From Gentiana macrophylla (taxonomy: Eukaryota > Streptophyta > Magnoliopsida > Gentianales > Gentianaceae): 64,000 bases of DNA. Shown piece after piece: positions 44,258-55,519 of this stretch. Positions within the stretch are counted from its first letter, which is position 1; every line of letters starts with the position of its first letter. A program made the translations under genes and the position numbers. The notes under the pieces are model-generated. The model searched no databases. It saw nothing but the letters and a program-made list of their open reading frames with translations, and had not been told where the DNA came from. Location: the NCBI GenBank assembly GCA_026214975.1, contig JAOBSW010000621.1, positions 1 through 64,000 on the forward strand. Reading direction: 5' to 3'.

Positions 44258-46292
44258 GATCATATAAAGTCGAGTCGACCTAATATCGCGTTGTACCCTG
44301 AAGGGGCCTTAACTACGACATAGGTCATTTCCATTGTTCGACCCTTTTCCCCGTCTCCAACCGTAGTTAACAAACTGATCGACCCGACAGGGTGGATGGC
44401 TTGCCCTGTAAACCCAAATAAAGGGGTAGATAACGGAACAATGTCTTCATCCTTCAACCTCATGGCTTTGAAGGCTGAGTAGTAAAGGATAACGCGGCGC
44501 CCATCGCCGACACAAACTCTTTTTATTCGACCTCGGCTTATCACCGCCTCGATCACCAATCCCTCGCTATGATTGTGGGAACTCGGAACGTCATCCTTGG
44601 ATCCATAACCCACTTCCGCCGTAAACCTGATCTTCTTTGACTCCCTTGATCTGTCCGATGAGTGTCGTCTGGATCGAGGTCGATCCGACTCGTGTTCTGC
44701 AACAATTGTGTTAACGTCGTACCCGACGCGATTATCTCGATGCGGATCTCGGTTCTGAACTTCCTGACGGTCATCCCGCCGATTGTCCCTGTATGTCGGG
44801 TCGGATGACCTTTCTCGACGATTCCGATTGTCCCGACGCGGAGATCGGTCCTTCTTTCCATTATAGCTTTTCCTCTTATACTCCCGACGGCCCTTTGGCT
44901 CGTCCTTTTCTGACCTGTCTATCACTTCATACAATCGACCCTCTTGAATACAGGCGTCGATATCTCTCTTCAAATCGAAGCATTCCTCCGTGTCGTGCCC
45001 CACATCTCGTGATAGTCGCAATACTTGTGAGTATTTTTCTTTTTCGGGTCCTTGACATCGGCTTAGGTGTCCGAGCAATGTTCTTTTTGATCACAATCGC
45101 CAACACCTCCCCGAGATCGGGTTGGGGTATAAAATCTTGATCTTTCAAATTCCCTTTCTTTCCAAGCCGATCCGATATCGGAGTCGCGATCGATCAAAAA
45201 CGCCTGGACTTGCTTTCTTCATTCCGACCCCAGGTCGACCCTTGACCGGCTTCGTGAGTCGTTCCTCGAGTTGAGGCCAAGTGAAATGGTGTGCAGACGC
45301 ACTGCCTCTTCACCTTGGCAGAACCTATGGACTATGTTCACACATTCATACAACTTATCATACAACTTCATATTTCGCAGGCCTCCCACAAAAGCATTAA
45401 CTTGCAGTGCATCACTGGCATTATGCACTTTCATGGCCTCAAGATTGAAGCGTCTCATGAAGTCGATAGTCGACTCCCCTTTCTCTTACTTGATATTCAT
45501 GAGGTGTGTAGCACTAAGGTGGAACTTCTTATTCCCAATGAAGGCATCTCGGAATTTTTGTCCCAACTGTAAAAGACTCGAGATCGACCCGGGACGTAGC
45601 TTGTGAAACCACTCTCGAGCTCGACCTGTGAGCAGCGTGTCGAAGGCACGGCACTTTATGGCATCATTTGCGTTCCTCAACCTCATCAACGATATATATC
45701 GATACAGATGATCCTCTGGATCCGTGGTACCGTCATAAGGTTCCATCTTGGGTGGCTTGAACGATTCAGGCATCGTGTTTATCTCTATCTCGGGACTAAA
45801 TGGCGATTCGAGCCATTCTGTGACCTGCTCCTTTCCTACGATGTGATTGAACTCATTTCGAATGCTGTCCTCGACCTGCCGCTGATGCTTTTCTTGTTCA
45901 GGACGTTTGTGGGCGTTAGTCACGCTGATTACAATTGCGCCTTCCTCACATTCTTCTTGAGGTACGACAGGCTTCTTCCCCCTTGCATTATCAATTTCTC
46001 TACGACCCAGTGGGTCTAACAGGCGTTCTTCAGGGGGATTACAGATTCCCTTGCCTATGAACGCCGAAGCCACCACCATCTTCAGGGCGTCTTCATCTAA
46101 AGACGCTAAGTGATCTGCCATATCTTGCAGCTGGGGAGGAAGCTGAGGCCTGGGTGGATCTGCAACTGCGGGTCTAGATCCAGTGGGGACTTCTTGAATC
46201 TGGGATGGAACCCCTGCAGGATCTATATCCGTATGCTCTTCGATCTGCGCGTTCTTACTACTCTTCGGTTTCTTCCTTGCTGGTGGCGCCAT
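44258..46292 (-). pseudogene. Tat element gag–protease, frame-broken
   Basis: Gag starts at the ATG at 46292 (MAPPARKKPKSS) and carries the retrotransposon gag core (FKPPKMEPYDGTTDPEDHL, GRAREWFHKLRPGSI) to about 45486. It continues in other frames (45458–45219, 45148–44927, then 45078–44260), so there are at least three breaks. A knuckle-like block (DVGHDTEECFDLKRDID) precedes an Arg-rich stretch, and a retropepsin-like domain follows (VILYYSAFKAMRLKDEDIVP, GYNAILGR). The protease active-site motif reads VGDGRR where Tat relatives have DGGSS, so the catalytic Asp appears to be lost or displaced. Confidence 0.85.
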
Positions 46293-46321
46293 TGCGATTT
46301 CTTCACCAACTCACCGGTAGA

Positions 46322-46344
46322 AGGCCCTCCTTCTAGCGCCAAAA
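46322..46344 (-). other. Primer-binding-site region of the Tat element
   Basis: Directly inside the 5' LTR, the minus strand reads ttttggcgctagaaggaggg. Its TGGCGC core next to the LTR is the expected form of a tRNA primer site, but I cannot assign the tRNA. Confidence 0.55.
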
Positions 46345-46872
46345 TGACGATGTTAAATAATGCACCACCGATGAAATGGGGCCACGTGTAATCTAAGGAT
46401 GAGCTGTAAGAAATCGAATGGCTGTTGCTTGTTGGAAAGGTAATGTTTTTGGGTGTCTTATGGCTGAGTCCAAGAATGAATCTTGGATTGCCTACGTATC
46501 CTGTGTGAAAGTCCAGGAATCAAGCCTTACGTAGTTCCTGGAGCTGTGTATTTATAGGCACATGCCCTTCCTCTGCCCTAACTTGGGACGGTTTGGTCTA
46601 TTGACATAAATACCCTTAAATGGGCCTTGCCTCCTTACCCAAGTAACCTGTTGGATGTGGGCCCAGGAGCCTAGGCTAAAGTATGTGGTATCGACTCGAA
46701 GGGCATCTATGTGGATGCTCGAGTTCGGACACTTGGTGAATTTCCCCCGAGCCGCGGTCTTCACTGGTACGTCTCGTATCGACTCGATGTGGATAATTAA
46801 CACAGACTTTTCCACATGCCAGCTGGATCACTCAGATAATTCCACGTGGAGGGGTGAATTCCCGTATCATCA
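46345..46872 (-). repeat. 5' LTR of the Tat element
   Basis: 528 bp, direct repeat of 33063–33593. A leftward TATA motif (CTATAAATACAC at about 46546–46557) should start the element RNA. It is followed on the right by the AACGC target duplication. Confidence 0.95.
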
Positions 46873-48537
46873 AACGCCAAGAACAAAAGGTCAATCCAAG
46901 CTAGTTGAGAGCCTAGTTGAGAAGCCAAGTCTTCCAACGTGTGTCTCCAAGCACCACCAGGTGGATGGTGTTTCAAGCCGCCGGACCTCCTCGATATGCT
47001 ATTTTAGAAAAACTCGAAGTTTTCCTCAAACTCAAACCCAAGTACTTAGGCCGAAAATTCTATGCCTAATACTTCTCAAGTATTTCAAAATTTGTGTTGT
47101 GTTTAAGGTTTGGGAGAACTCTCTTTATATAGGAGAGTAATCATTATCCTCCAAGGATTTATTAGAGATAATTAAGAGATAATTATTAGATTAATCATTA
47201 TTTCAAATAAAAGATAAATATATAATATATCCCAAACAAATTAGGATAAATAAATATATTATCTAATATTTTATGATTTATCATTTAACAAATAAATAAT
47301 TAAATCATATATCAAATAATTATCCAAGAAAACTAATTTCCCAATAATTAATTAATACTTATAAAATGCGGCCAAACCCTAGGCATTAGGGGCTACACGC
47401 ATTTTACACACAACGGGCCGAGTCTACGAAAAAAATTTCTTTTTATTATTTAATTATCTAGTCCAACTAAACAATTAATCAACATATCTATTAAATAGTC
47501 CAATTCAACTATTTAATTGTAATTGAGCTGAAACGACGAGAAAATATATATGCTATATTAGGAGCCACGTTGGAGACCATGAACCCATATTCAGTAGCTA
47601 CAATAAATTAAATAAAATTAATCGTCAGACCGAACAATAATATTCAATCTATTAATTCCGGGATTACACCACCATAAACCCGAAACTGAACTCTGCCGAA
47701 TATAGATAACTTATACTCAACTATGAGTTGATAAGCGTCCACCGATATAATCATTACATACGGATAAATCCTCCATAGATCATTCGCTTTGATTCGGGAT
47801 ATCTCCGTAAACCCTTCTCAAAACATCTTATCCTTATTTACCATCAACCTCCCTAGTGATCATTTAGTTCATAACTAATATAATATGAACTGGCGCCATC
47901 GATCACTTTCAGGATTAACAAATAAGTGGAATCGTTCATCTACTTCCCGAGGAAGAATGACTTTATATTCGTGATAGCACGGACTACTCACTCATCCCGA
48001 ATAGAGTGAACGAGAAGTGTTGGACCACATATCTGCGAAGTGATCCTTACTAACACATCAAACTCTACTCTAGTCTAAGCGGCTTGTCTCAGTGATCACT
48101 GGATTGAGATTAATCCATATATGATCATCTTGTGATTCGATAAGACTTCTCGATCACGGAATTATATCGAGAACTCAAATCAAATCGGTTCAAATTTCTA
48201 TATGATTATCATCATATATAAATGCCTCACTAGTACCCTATTACCGACAAACCGGATAACACTCACACACCTAAAGTGTTCAGGCGCATTATTAGCAAAT
48301 TAATCTTGAGACCCGCACTCAGATTAATAAACGCTACGGACTAAGTTAATTTTAAGTACATCTCACTAACTCAATCCTCTTGTGTATAGCCATACACCGA
48401 GTTATGTGATTACATAAACGAGGTACTTAGGGTTTTCAGTAGTGTCTTAATTATAAGCATATGCATATAATAAAATGAATTATTAATTCTGTCATAAAAA
48501 CAATTAGATAATTGTCTTTCGGGCACTACACCTAACA

Positions 48538-48696
48538 GGACAATCTTGCGTTAGGCATCCTAACACTGAGTGGTCCTCAGAAGGTGAGTAAGAAAAAAGA
48601 ATACAAGTCAAATAATCGCCTCTCGAGAATTGAAGCCCGCCCATTTGGACAGCTCCGTACTAATTAAACATCTTTGATTCTTTGAAGGGATACTTC
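48538..48696 (-). repeat. Right part of the duplicated segment, 3' flank of the DUF26 gene
   Basis: It matches 54137–54290 (acaatcttgc, gtggtcctcagaag, ataagtaag, then a ctctcga block) and restarts exactly after the solo-LTR target site. It lies directly 3' of the intact DUF26 gene and probably contains its 3' untranslated region. Confidence 0.7.
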
Positions 48697-49230
48697 TTAC
48701 CTAATGTAACAATCTTCAAGGTGAAGCCTAGCCCCATCGTTAAACGGACAAAGATTTCCGATAGTAGCTGCGGCGGATCTTAAGCAGTTTATGCACTCGT
48801 GCCACGACAGAGTTTTTCTGCAACTACTGTGGCTATAAACCATTTGTTCACAATTAAAGTTGGGATATGTATTGCAACCACTTTTCACGTCACAAAAGAA
48901 ATAAACGGGACTGCAAGGAATACCCTCGAAATCATACTTAGTTTCATCTGCAGTATCAACCGGTATAGCCTCGAGAACGCTGCCTAAGTTGTTATTATAT
49001 AGGCTACTTTGGTCGTAAGGCGAATTACTGCAAAGGTAACTCTTTATTGTTGTGTCTGGGGGGACGTCACCCTTCACGGTGGTGCTACACTGTCCAAACA
49101 ACAATGCAGCTAACACGTTGACGATAAAGAAGGTCACCGGATTTGACACTTGCATCTTCTTGGGAGGAAAAGCCATTAATATTGAGAGGATTCTTGTTGT
49201 GATGGTTATTGATTCATATATGGTTTTCAT
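48697..49230 (-). CDS. Secreted single-domain DUF26 (Gnk2-homologous) protein
   Basis: A cysteine-rich secretory protein of the ginkbilobin-like group; relatives bind mannose or act in antifungal defence in the apoplast. A hydrophobic signal peptide (NPVTFFIVNVLAALLFGQCS) precedes one DUF26 domain with C137-X8-C146-X2-C149 (SCRKTLSWHECINCLRSA) and the closing CPFNDGARLHLEDC block. Copies nearby share M-x-V-x-NPVTF, so the real start may be the ATG at 49155 (residue 26) rather than 49230; that start gives a standard signal peptide. With it the protein has about 152 residues. Single exon, no breaks. It is the only complete member of the local cluster. Confidence 0.9.
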   Translation of the reverse strand: MKTIYESITITTRILSILMAFPPKKMQVSNPVTFFIVNVLAALLFGQCSTTVKGDVPPDTTIKSYLCSNSPYDQSSLYNNNLGSVLEAIPVDTADETKYDFEGIPCSPVYFFCDVKSGCNTYPNFNCEQMVYSHSSCRKTLSWHECINCLRSAAATIGNLCPFNDGARLHLEDCYIR

Positions 49231-49254
49231 TTAATCCTTCATTCTTACATCTAA

Positions 49255-49300
49255 ATAGTTCGACAATCTATTGTTATATCCGCCTCCATCCTCAAGTTTT
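49255..49300 (-). promoter_or_regulatory. Conserved upstream block of the DUF26 gene
   Basis: The block gaggcggatataacaatag, then attgtcgaacta (minus strand), recurs upstream of the broken DUF26 copy at 55225–55255 (minus) and, facing right, at 58832–58880 and 63912–63950. Its conservation marks the 5' region of the duplicated gene. It may be promoter or 5' leader. Confidence 0.6.
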
Positions 49301-49592
49301 GAGTTGTAAAAACTCTATCTAACATTGAAAATGCTATGTTTAGTCCTACTCTCTTCGTCAAATTTCAAAAATACAAAACTAGAATATTGACTATAGTATA
49401 TAATTGGAAGTAATTGTATTCACGTATAAGGATGAGGTATATACTTTATTATATATAAGTACAATGAGTAAGGTATAGAAAGATCTAAAAGGATCTACAA
49501 CATATCCTATAGTAGTTAAACATTTTATATCTATTACCTTCTTCAAGTTGGACACGGACGCAATCCTAACTACAGTGTGGACTTACACAATT

Positions 49593-49690
49593 TACAGGGC
49601 CATCCCTCGGGGAGGCCCACAAGGCCATGACCTAGGGCCTCCCCTAAAATATAAATTTTAAGGGCCCCCAATTTATGTAGATAGTAACTA
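49593..49690. mobile_element. hAT-like terminus
   Basis: The sequence ttacagggccatccctc is followed by ggggaggcccacaaggcc and aagggcccccaattt, resembling the CAGGGCC end of plant hAT elements. An inverted GGGCCCTGTAA occurs at 53176–53185, but the 8-bp flanks do not match, so I cannot claim one element spanning the interval. Confidence 0.4.
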
Positions 49691-50114
49691 GTATCCGTAC
49701 ACCGTGCATAATGCACGGTGCATGCCCATTCCAGATCGGTGGATGTAATTAGGGTCTTTTTTTGTGTGGTATATGTTGCGATTGTACGAAATGAGTAAAG
49801 ACTATAAGGAATCATAAAAGCTTTGAAACATTAACTATACATTATCATAAGGTGTTTTTCAAAGACATAAATAGAGTTGGGACATGACATGGCATGTGTT
49901 GTGTTATACCGAATGTGATAAATATATTTCATATAATATACTTAATACGTTGTATTATAACGTAGCATGAAGTATATTACGTTGTACTACATCGAAGCAA
50001 TATTAAACGGACACGACGAATGTGGAACACGAATTAAAAAAAAGATAACACGAAACGTCATTGTATAACAAAATAATTAAATGGCCAGACGGAAAAAATT
50101 AACTAAAATCTACC

Positions 50115-50790
50115 ACACGTCGTAATAAAATTGATGTAAATTTCTTACTATTGTCCCAACTAATAACAACAACCATTATTGTATCTTAAACATCTAAATA
50201 GACAAACCGCTTTTAATAACAATGTAACGAACTAAAGTAAGATAACATAAAATATCATTAAATTGTTTAAAAATATATTAAACTATAATAACGTGTATAC
50301 GTAAGTACATAACGAGCCATACTACTAAAAACCGAAATAATACTAAAAGTTATGTAAATTTGTGAGTATTGTCCGAATTAATACAACTAAAATAAATCCA
50401 TAGAAATATGTCGTCCATCGGTGAGACGGCACTAATGAATCGGAGAATCCGAAGTAAAAGAGGAATGAATACACTATATAGAAAAATTTCGCGTATAGCC
50501 GTAGACATCAACGGAAAAGTGATAGGAAACATCTACTAATAACAATAAACTCATTTTAACGTGTATACTAAAGTCCGACACTCCTAAAAAAACCGATATC
50601 ATAATAAAATTGATGTGAATTTATTACTATTGGCCGAACTAATAACAATAACCACTATCGTATCTTAAACATCTAAATAGACAAATCGTTTTTAATAACA
50701 ATCTAACAAACTAAACTAAGATAACATAAAATATCATTAATCGTTTAAAATATATATTAACTATAATAACGTGTATACGTAACGACTCAC
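50115..50790. repeat. Direct duplication, two copies of about 190 bp
   Basis: The blocks at 50115–50310 and 50605–50785 both run gtaataaaattgatgt, ttactattg.cc.aactaat, ttaaacatctaaatagaca and cgtgtatacgtaa. They are about 490 bp apart and AT-rich, with no coding potential. Confidence 0.8.
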
Positions 50791-51070
50791 ACTCTAGAAA
50801 ACCGGAATAATAATAATTAGAATCGAGAAGGAAAGAAGCATAAATATATCATTGTATAATGTAAGGAACGGAAAAAAAAATAACACGTCACGAAGTCGAT
50901 ATTTATAATAATAAAAGTCTACAATGAAATAAAATCGAAATACGAAACGATACAATGTAATACAATAAGATAAGAAATCGGAAAAAAAACTCGAAAGCGT
51001 CGTAAGAAAAAGATTGGAGGAGGTGAATAAAAAGAAAAGACAATATATATATATATATATATAGATACAT

Positions 51071-51896
51071 ATATATGCATGTATAGGTGAAAAGGGAAAA
51101 GTTAGAGGAAAAAAAAAAAAAATCCTAAATGTGGAAAAGTGTACCAGGAAAGAGAGGAAAAAAACGTCGCTAGAAGTCTTAAAAGAGAGGGAAAAGCGTC
51201 GCTATAAGTCTAGGGAAAAATATAGATACATATATATGTATGTATAGGTGAAAAGGGAAAAGTTAGAGGAAAAAATAAAAAAAAAAATCGTAATGGGAAA
51301 GTGTACCCGGAAAGAGAGGGAAAAGCGCCGCTAGAAGTCTTATAAGAGAGACAAAAGCGTCGCTATAAGTCTTAAGATAGAGAAAAAAAAAAAAAAAACA
51401 GAAAACGTCGGGCCAATCAGGGCCCGACACGTGGCAGCACCAGAAGCAGCACAAAAAGCGCCCCTTGTTCCTTTATTAGATATATATATGCATGTATAGG
51501 TGAAAAGGGAAAAGTTAGAGGAAAAAAAAAAAAATCCTAAATGTGGAAAAGTGTACCAGGAAAGAGAGGAAAAACGTCGCTAGAAGTCTTAAAAGAGAGG
51601 GAAAAGCGTCGCTATAAGTCTAGGGAAAAAATATAGATACATATATATGTATGTATAGGTGAAAAGGGAAAAGTTAGAGGAAAAAATAAAAAAAAAATCG
51701 TAATGGGAAAGTGTACCCGGAAAGAGAGGGAAAAGCGCCGCTAGAAGTCTTAAAAGAGAGACAAAAGCGTCGCTATAAGTCTTAAGATAGAGAGGAAAAA
51801 AAAAAAAAAAGCAGAAAACGTCGGGCCAATCAGGGCCCGACACGTGGCAGCACCAGAAGCAGCACAAAAAGCGCCCCTTGTTCCTTTATTAGATAT
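51071..51896. repeat. 413-bp tandem duplication
   Basis: 51071–51483 and 51484–51896 are almost identical, both ending gcgccccttgttcctttatt. Each unit contains two weaker half-repeats starting gtataggtgaaaagggaaaa about 161 bp apart. It is purine-rich with several A runs. The open frames seen on the minus strand (MCCFWCCHV...) exist in both copies only because the DNA is duplicated. Confidence 0.9.
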
Positions 51897-52198
51897 AAAG
51901 ATATATTATGTATCTAATTTTACTTAGAGGGAGTGAGAATAAAAAACAACAAAGAGGAAAAAATAGGTATCAGTGGAAATATAAATTGAGTGAGAAGGAA
52001 AATCCACTATTCTTTGCAGTTGAACTGACTCAAATCTAATGTTCCAATATTTCACTATTTATGTGTTTTTAACAAAAATAACCACGAAAATAACGTCGGT
52101 TTGTCATTATAATTGTATCATAATCCACGATGGTAAAATGTGTAGTGACTACATTAATGATATTGGCCCTATCACTATCATTTAATTAATGTAAAAGA

Positions 52199-52869
52199 TA
52201 GGACTGTAAATGAGTTGAGTTACTTGTGAGCTACCCGTACTCGACTCGTAAAAGGGTTCAACTCGATTCGGGTTTTTTTCGAGTTCGAGCTCAAGTCGAG
52301 CTACTCGAATAATTAACCGAGCCGATCTCGAGTTTTAGAATATAGCAATCGAGTAGCTCGCGAGCTTATCGAGCTTGATTAAATAATTATTTGATTAATT
52401 AAATTTATTATAAATTATTATTTTTTTATAATTCAAAAAATATTATTCAAGTCGATTATTAGACGAGTCGATCTCGATCTTGCCACATTTCATAAAAAAT
52501 TAAATGAATTCTAACTAGGGGTCTTCATTTAAAAGGGTTTGGTCAACCCTCTCTTCATTTAAAAGGGTCTCTTCATCTAAAAACCCTTCATTTTACACAC
52601 AAAATCAAACCCTTTTAACCAGAATCACTCCAGTCAAAGCCCCTTTAAGCAGAATCATCACCTGCGCACCCTTTTAAATAAATTTCCCTTCTAATAATTA
52701 AGAAAATAATCGAGCTTACGAGCTTGCTGAGTCGAGCTATATTGAGTACCTAGTGAGTCAGTTCAATCTTGCCTTTCAATGGCTCGATCGAGCTCGAGCC
52801 GAGGCCGAACTTTTTAATCGAGTCGAGCCCTAGGAAGTATCGTCTCTACTCGACTCGATTACACACCTA
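52199..52869. mobile_element. Non-autonomous hAT-like element (671 bp)
   Basis: The ends taggactgtaaatgagttga and (complement) taggtgtgtaatcgagtcga are inverted repeats flanked by gtaaaaga (52191–52198) and gttaaaga (52870–52877), 7 of 8 identical. The interior is rich in cgagtcgagct motifs near both ends and AT-rich in the middle, with no open frame. Remnants of the same family lie at 1664, 7600 and 22958. Confidence 0.75.
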
Positions 52870-53257
52870 GTTAAAGATCATCACGGTACAAATTTAATAC
52901 CAAATTATGTTAAAAGAAAATTTCGATTAATTTTTTTAGTGATATTAAATTCTAGTTCATTATTACTACCACATTTCTCCTTCTCCTTCCAAATTGAAAA
53001 CCTCCTACGCTTGAACGATCTTAGTTTGCATACCACCTATAATGGCCGCCGGTTGGGCCAAAATTATATTTTTTTTCTTTACCATTTTAATTACAAATAC
53101 TCTTCTCGAAATTTCACTTAAGATATTCATATTATTTTTTATTGTTTTCATGTCTTTACACCGAAAGAGCGCAAGGGCCCTGTAAAATATTTTGGCTTAA
53201 GGCTCCCCTGTAAAGAAGGAGCGAAAATAAAGGACAATGATTGGAGAAACAGTTGTT

Positions 53258-53430
53258 TTATGGTGGTCCAGGATCACCATGCCATATTTGTTCACCAATG
53301 AAATTGTTTATAAGAAGGGTAAAAACGTAAAAACATGGGATATATATTTTACACGGTGGGTCCTTGTGTGTTTTGTTGTTTTTTTATTGGTCCTGGATCA
53401 CCAAGTCATACTTGGTCCAGGACCATAATA
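53258..53430. mobile_element. Short inverted-repeat element, also present at 57283
   Basis: The left end atggtggtccaggatcacca and the right end (complement tatggtcctggaccaagtat) form imperfect inverted repeats. An inverted relative with matching interior (accaata...aaaacacac...gtgtaaaatat) lies at 57283–57962. No coding sequence. Confidence 0.6.
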
Positions 53431-53824
53431 AAATTTCCGTTGGAGAAAAAATAGAAATCACCCGGTGAAAAAAAATTAGGTGGGAAGGATAGATCCACTA
53501 CTCGCTACCCCAAATCCGTCGTTCGCTCGGGTGTTATAGAGTGAAATAAACCTTAAATTGTTTCAATGCTTTGTTGTTTTTTTACGAAAATGACCTAAAA
53601 AAGGTGTCAGAACAACATCAAATTAGATGTCGGAATAAAGAGGACCGAAAAAAATTAAATTTATTTGACGTTTAGATCGAAAGATAGATACATTTTTGTA
53701 ACTCAGTAAGAGAGACAAGGTAAATTATAATGGAATATACACATGCTAAATTTTTCACCCGAAAAAAATTCACGGGTCCTGTTTATCTATTTCTATTTTC
53801 ATATTGTCATTTTTCACGATAAAA

Positions 53825-54290
53825 CATTTACTAAATTAATCCAATAGCTGCTACTTTCGTATCCATGTATAGTGGTTGGAATTACTTTTTCCAAATTATA
53901 TTAGACAGAGAAATAAGTAAGAACTCAAGGTGTTTATTTTTTGTTTTTTTTTGTGAATAAGGTAAACAACGATTTTATTTAAGCAAATTCGCTTGGCAGG
54001 CAGTGATTACATCATTCAGGGGTGCGAACACCAAAAAAAAGCACCAAAAATTGATAAGCCCCAAAACATCGGGACGTTTCCCGTGTATTTCACAAAGGAA
54101 AAATCTAGGGAAGAAAAACTAAACGAAAGAGCGAGGGACAATCTTGCACTATGCTAGTGGTCCTCAGAAGAATAAGTAAGAGAATGAATACAAAGCAAAC
54201 AACCGCTCTCGATCTGTAACAAGAGATCGAGGAGAAGCTTGAAACCCATTGGAACTAAAACTTCGATTCCAACGCCGGGATACAGCATAT
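53825..54290. repeat. Second copy of the duplicated DUF26-locus segment
   Basis: It matches 32630–32946 joined to 48538–48696, without the intervening 15.6 kb. At the junction it reads gcgagggacaatcttgc, one GGACA instead of two. This is the pre-insertion structure of the solo LTR site. Confidence 0.85.
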
Positions 54291-54654
54291 TTGATTCAAA
54301 TGTGAAATAAAACATTCCCAAACATCATCTAATTATGGAATGAAAATAAGAAGAGGAAAGAAAGAGAGTAACGATAGGCACAACCGTTGTGTCACAACGA
54401 GTGACACAACAGTGATCTGCACCATTAATGATCATGTTAGATTTACATCTGATTGATTTAGATGGCATTATTATCATCGGTGCGAATCACCGCCATGTCA
54501 CAAACCGTTATACCCGTATTACTCAAAGAAAAAGGCACACATGCAGCAGAAAAAAAATACAATATTCATGACAGAAAATTAAGTAGAGATTAATTCTTCT
54601 CATGCAGATCAATAATGGCTGATCAGTACTAAACATCCTGGAAGGGACTGTTCG

Positions 54655-55137
54655 CGTACCTAATGTAACAATAACAATCCATAAGGTTAAGCGCGCGTAG
54701 CCCCATCATTAAACGGACAATCCTTTCCGATAATATATATCTTTCGCATCGTTTAAGCATTTTATACAATCGTCATCTGAAAGAGTTTTTCTGCAACTAC
54801 TTTGGCTATAAACCCTACCGGGATCACAATTAAAGTTCAACAATGTTCTGCAACCACTGTCGTCGCAATACCAAAATGTGGAGGAACAAGTATAACCCCA
54901 AAAATCAATACTGGGGATTAATTTTGAAGTACTAATGGGTATACCCTTGAGAACTAAGCCCAAGTTGTGATTATACGGGCTGTTTGTTTTGGTCGTAAGG
55001 CGAATTACTCTATACAAATTAACGACACTCGTTGTTGTTGTATGTGGGTCACCGTTCACAGTGCTACATTGTCCAAACGACAATATTGCTGCTAACACAA
55101 TGACGAAGGTCACCGGATTTGACACCTTGTGCATCAT
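54655..55137 (-). pseudogene. Broken DUF26 secreted-protein gene
   Basis: Paralogue of the gene at 48697. It starts at the doublet ATG (55137/55134) with the same signal peptide (VSNPVTFVIVLAAILSFGQC) and keeps C-X8-C-X2-C (SCRKTLSDDDCIKC). Three defects are visible. The first domain Cys is replaced by Tyr and the SNSPYDQ block lies in another frame near 55000. An AT-repeat expansion at about 54735–54742 shifts the frame just before CPFNDGA, giving an early stop at 54709. The final residues are also frame-shifted. The upstream frame to 55233 is open but lacks homology to the other copies. Confidence 0.85.
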
Positions 55138-55344
55138 CTTGGAGGCAAAAGCTTTTCTTGTTGTGACTTGTGAGTGATGGTTATTGATATATATATGGTT
55201 ATCATTTAATACTAAATTCTTACAGTTCCACAATCTATTGTTATATCCGCCTCCCTAGTCAAGTTATCAATTGCCATAACTACTCTCTAGTCTAACATTA
55301 ATTCCAAATATGCCATTTAATTCCCGGAATCATGAGTCCAAGTC

Positions 55345-55474
55345 GAGATGAAATCAATCTTTTTAGCTCTCACTGAAGCAGATCGAATTAATGGGCTTCT
55401 CATCTCTCGTTGTAGAATGCGATTGTTTGCCTTGTATTCTCCCTCCTTGCTCATACTTCTGAGGACCACCTATC

Positions 55475-55519
<45 letters not shown>

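Larger units (their letters stand above)
33063..46872 (-). mobile_element. Ty3/gypsy retrotransposon, Tat lineage (13.8 kb)
   Basis: Two direct LTRs (33063–33593 and 46345–46872) begin TGACGATGTT and end ATCATCA on the plus strand. The target duplication AACGC is perfect (33058–33062 and 46873–46877). The minus strand reads 5' LTR (right), gag-protease, RT–RNase H, second RNase H remnant, integrase, a long region with an antisense gene, then the 3' LTR (left). Gene order, a second RNase H and an extra antisense gene are the marks of the Tat group (Ogre/Retand/Grande relatives). Frame breaks in gag, protease and the second RNase H mean this copy is not autonomous as it stands; RT and integrase are open. 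Confidence 0.95.
32947..48537 (-). mobile_element. Solo LTR split by a nested Tat retrotransposon
   Basis: On the minus strand the LTR starts TGTTAGGTGTAGTGCCCG at 48537 and ends GCTGCGTAATCTTACA at 32947. It is flanked on both sides by GGACA (32942–32946 and 48538–48542), a perfect 5-bp target duplication. Without the insertion at 33063–46872 plus one AACGC it is about 1.78 kb. It has a TATA box on the minus strand (CTATATAAAGAG near 47115–47126). No internal coding region or second LTR is present, so it is a solo LTR left by recombination, copia-like in its ends. The paralogous segment at 54.14 kb is uninterrupted at the same point, which confirms the insertion site. Confidence 0.9.

Noticed and set aside
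49593..53185. A single 3.6-kb hAT element bounded by TTACAGGGCC repeats
   Set aside because: The flanking 8-mers acaattta and taaaatat do not match and the interior has no transposase; the ends may belong to different insertions.
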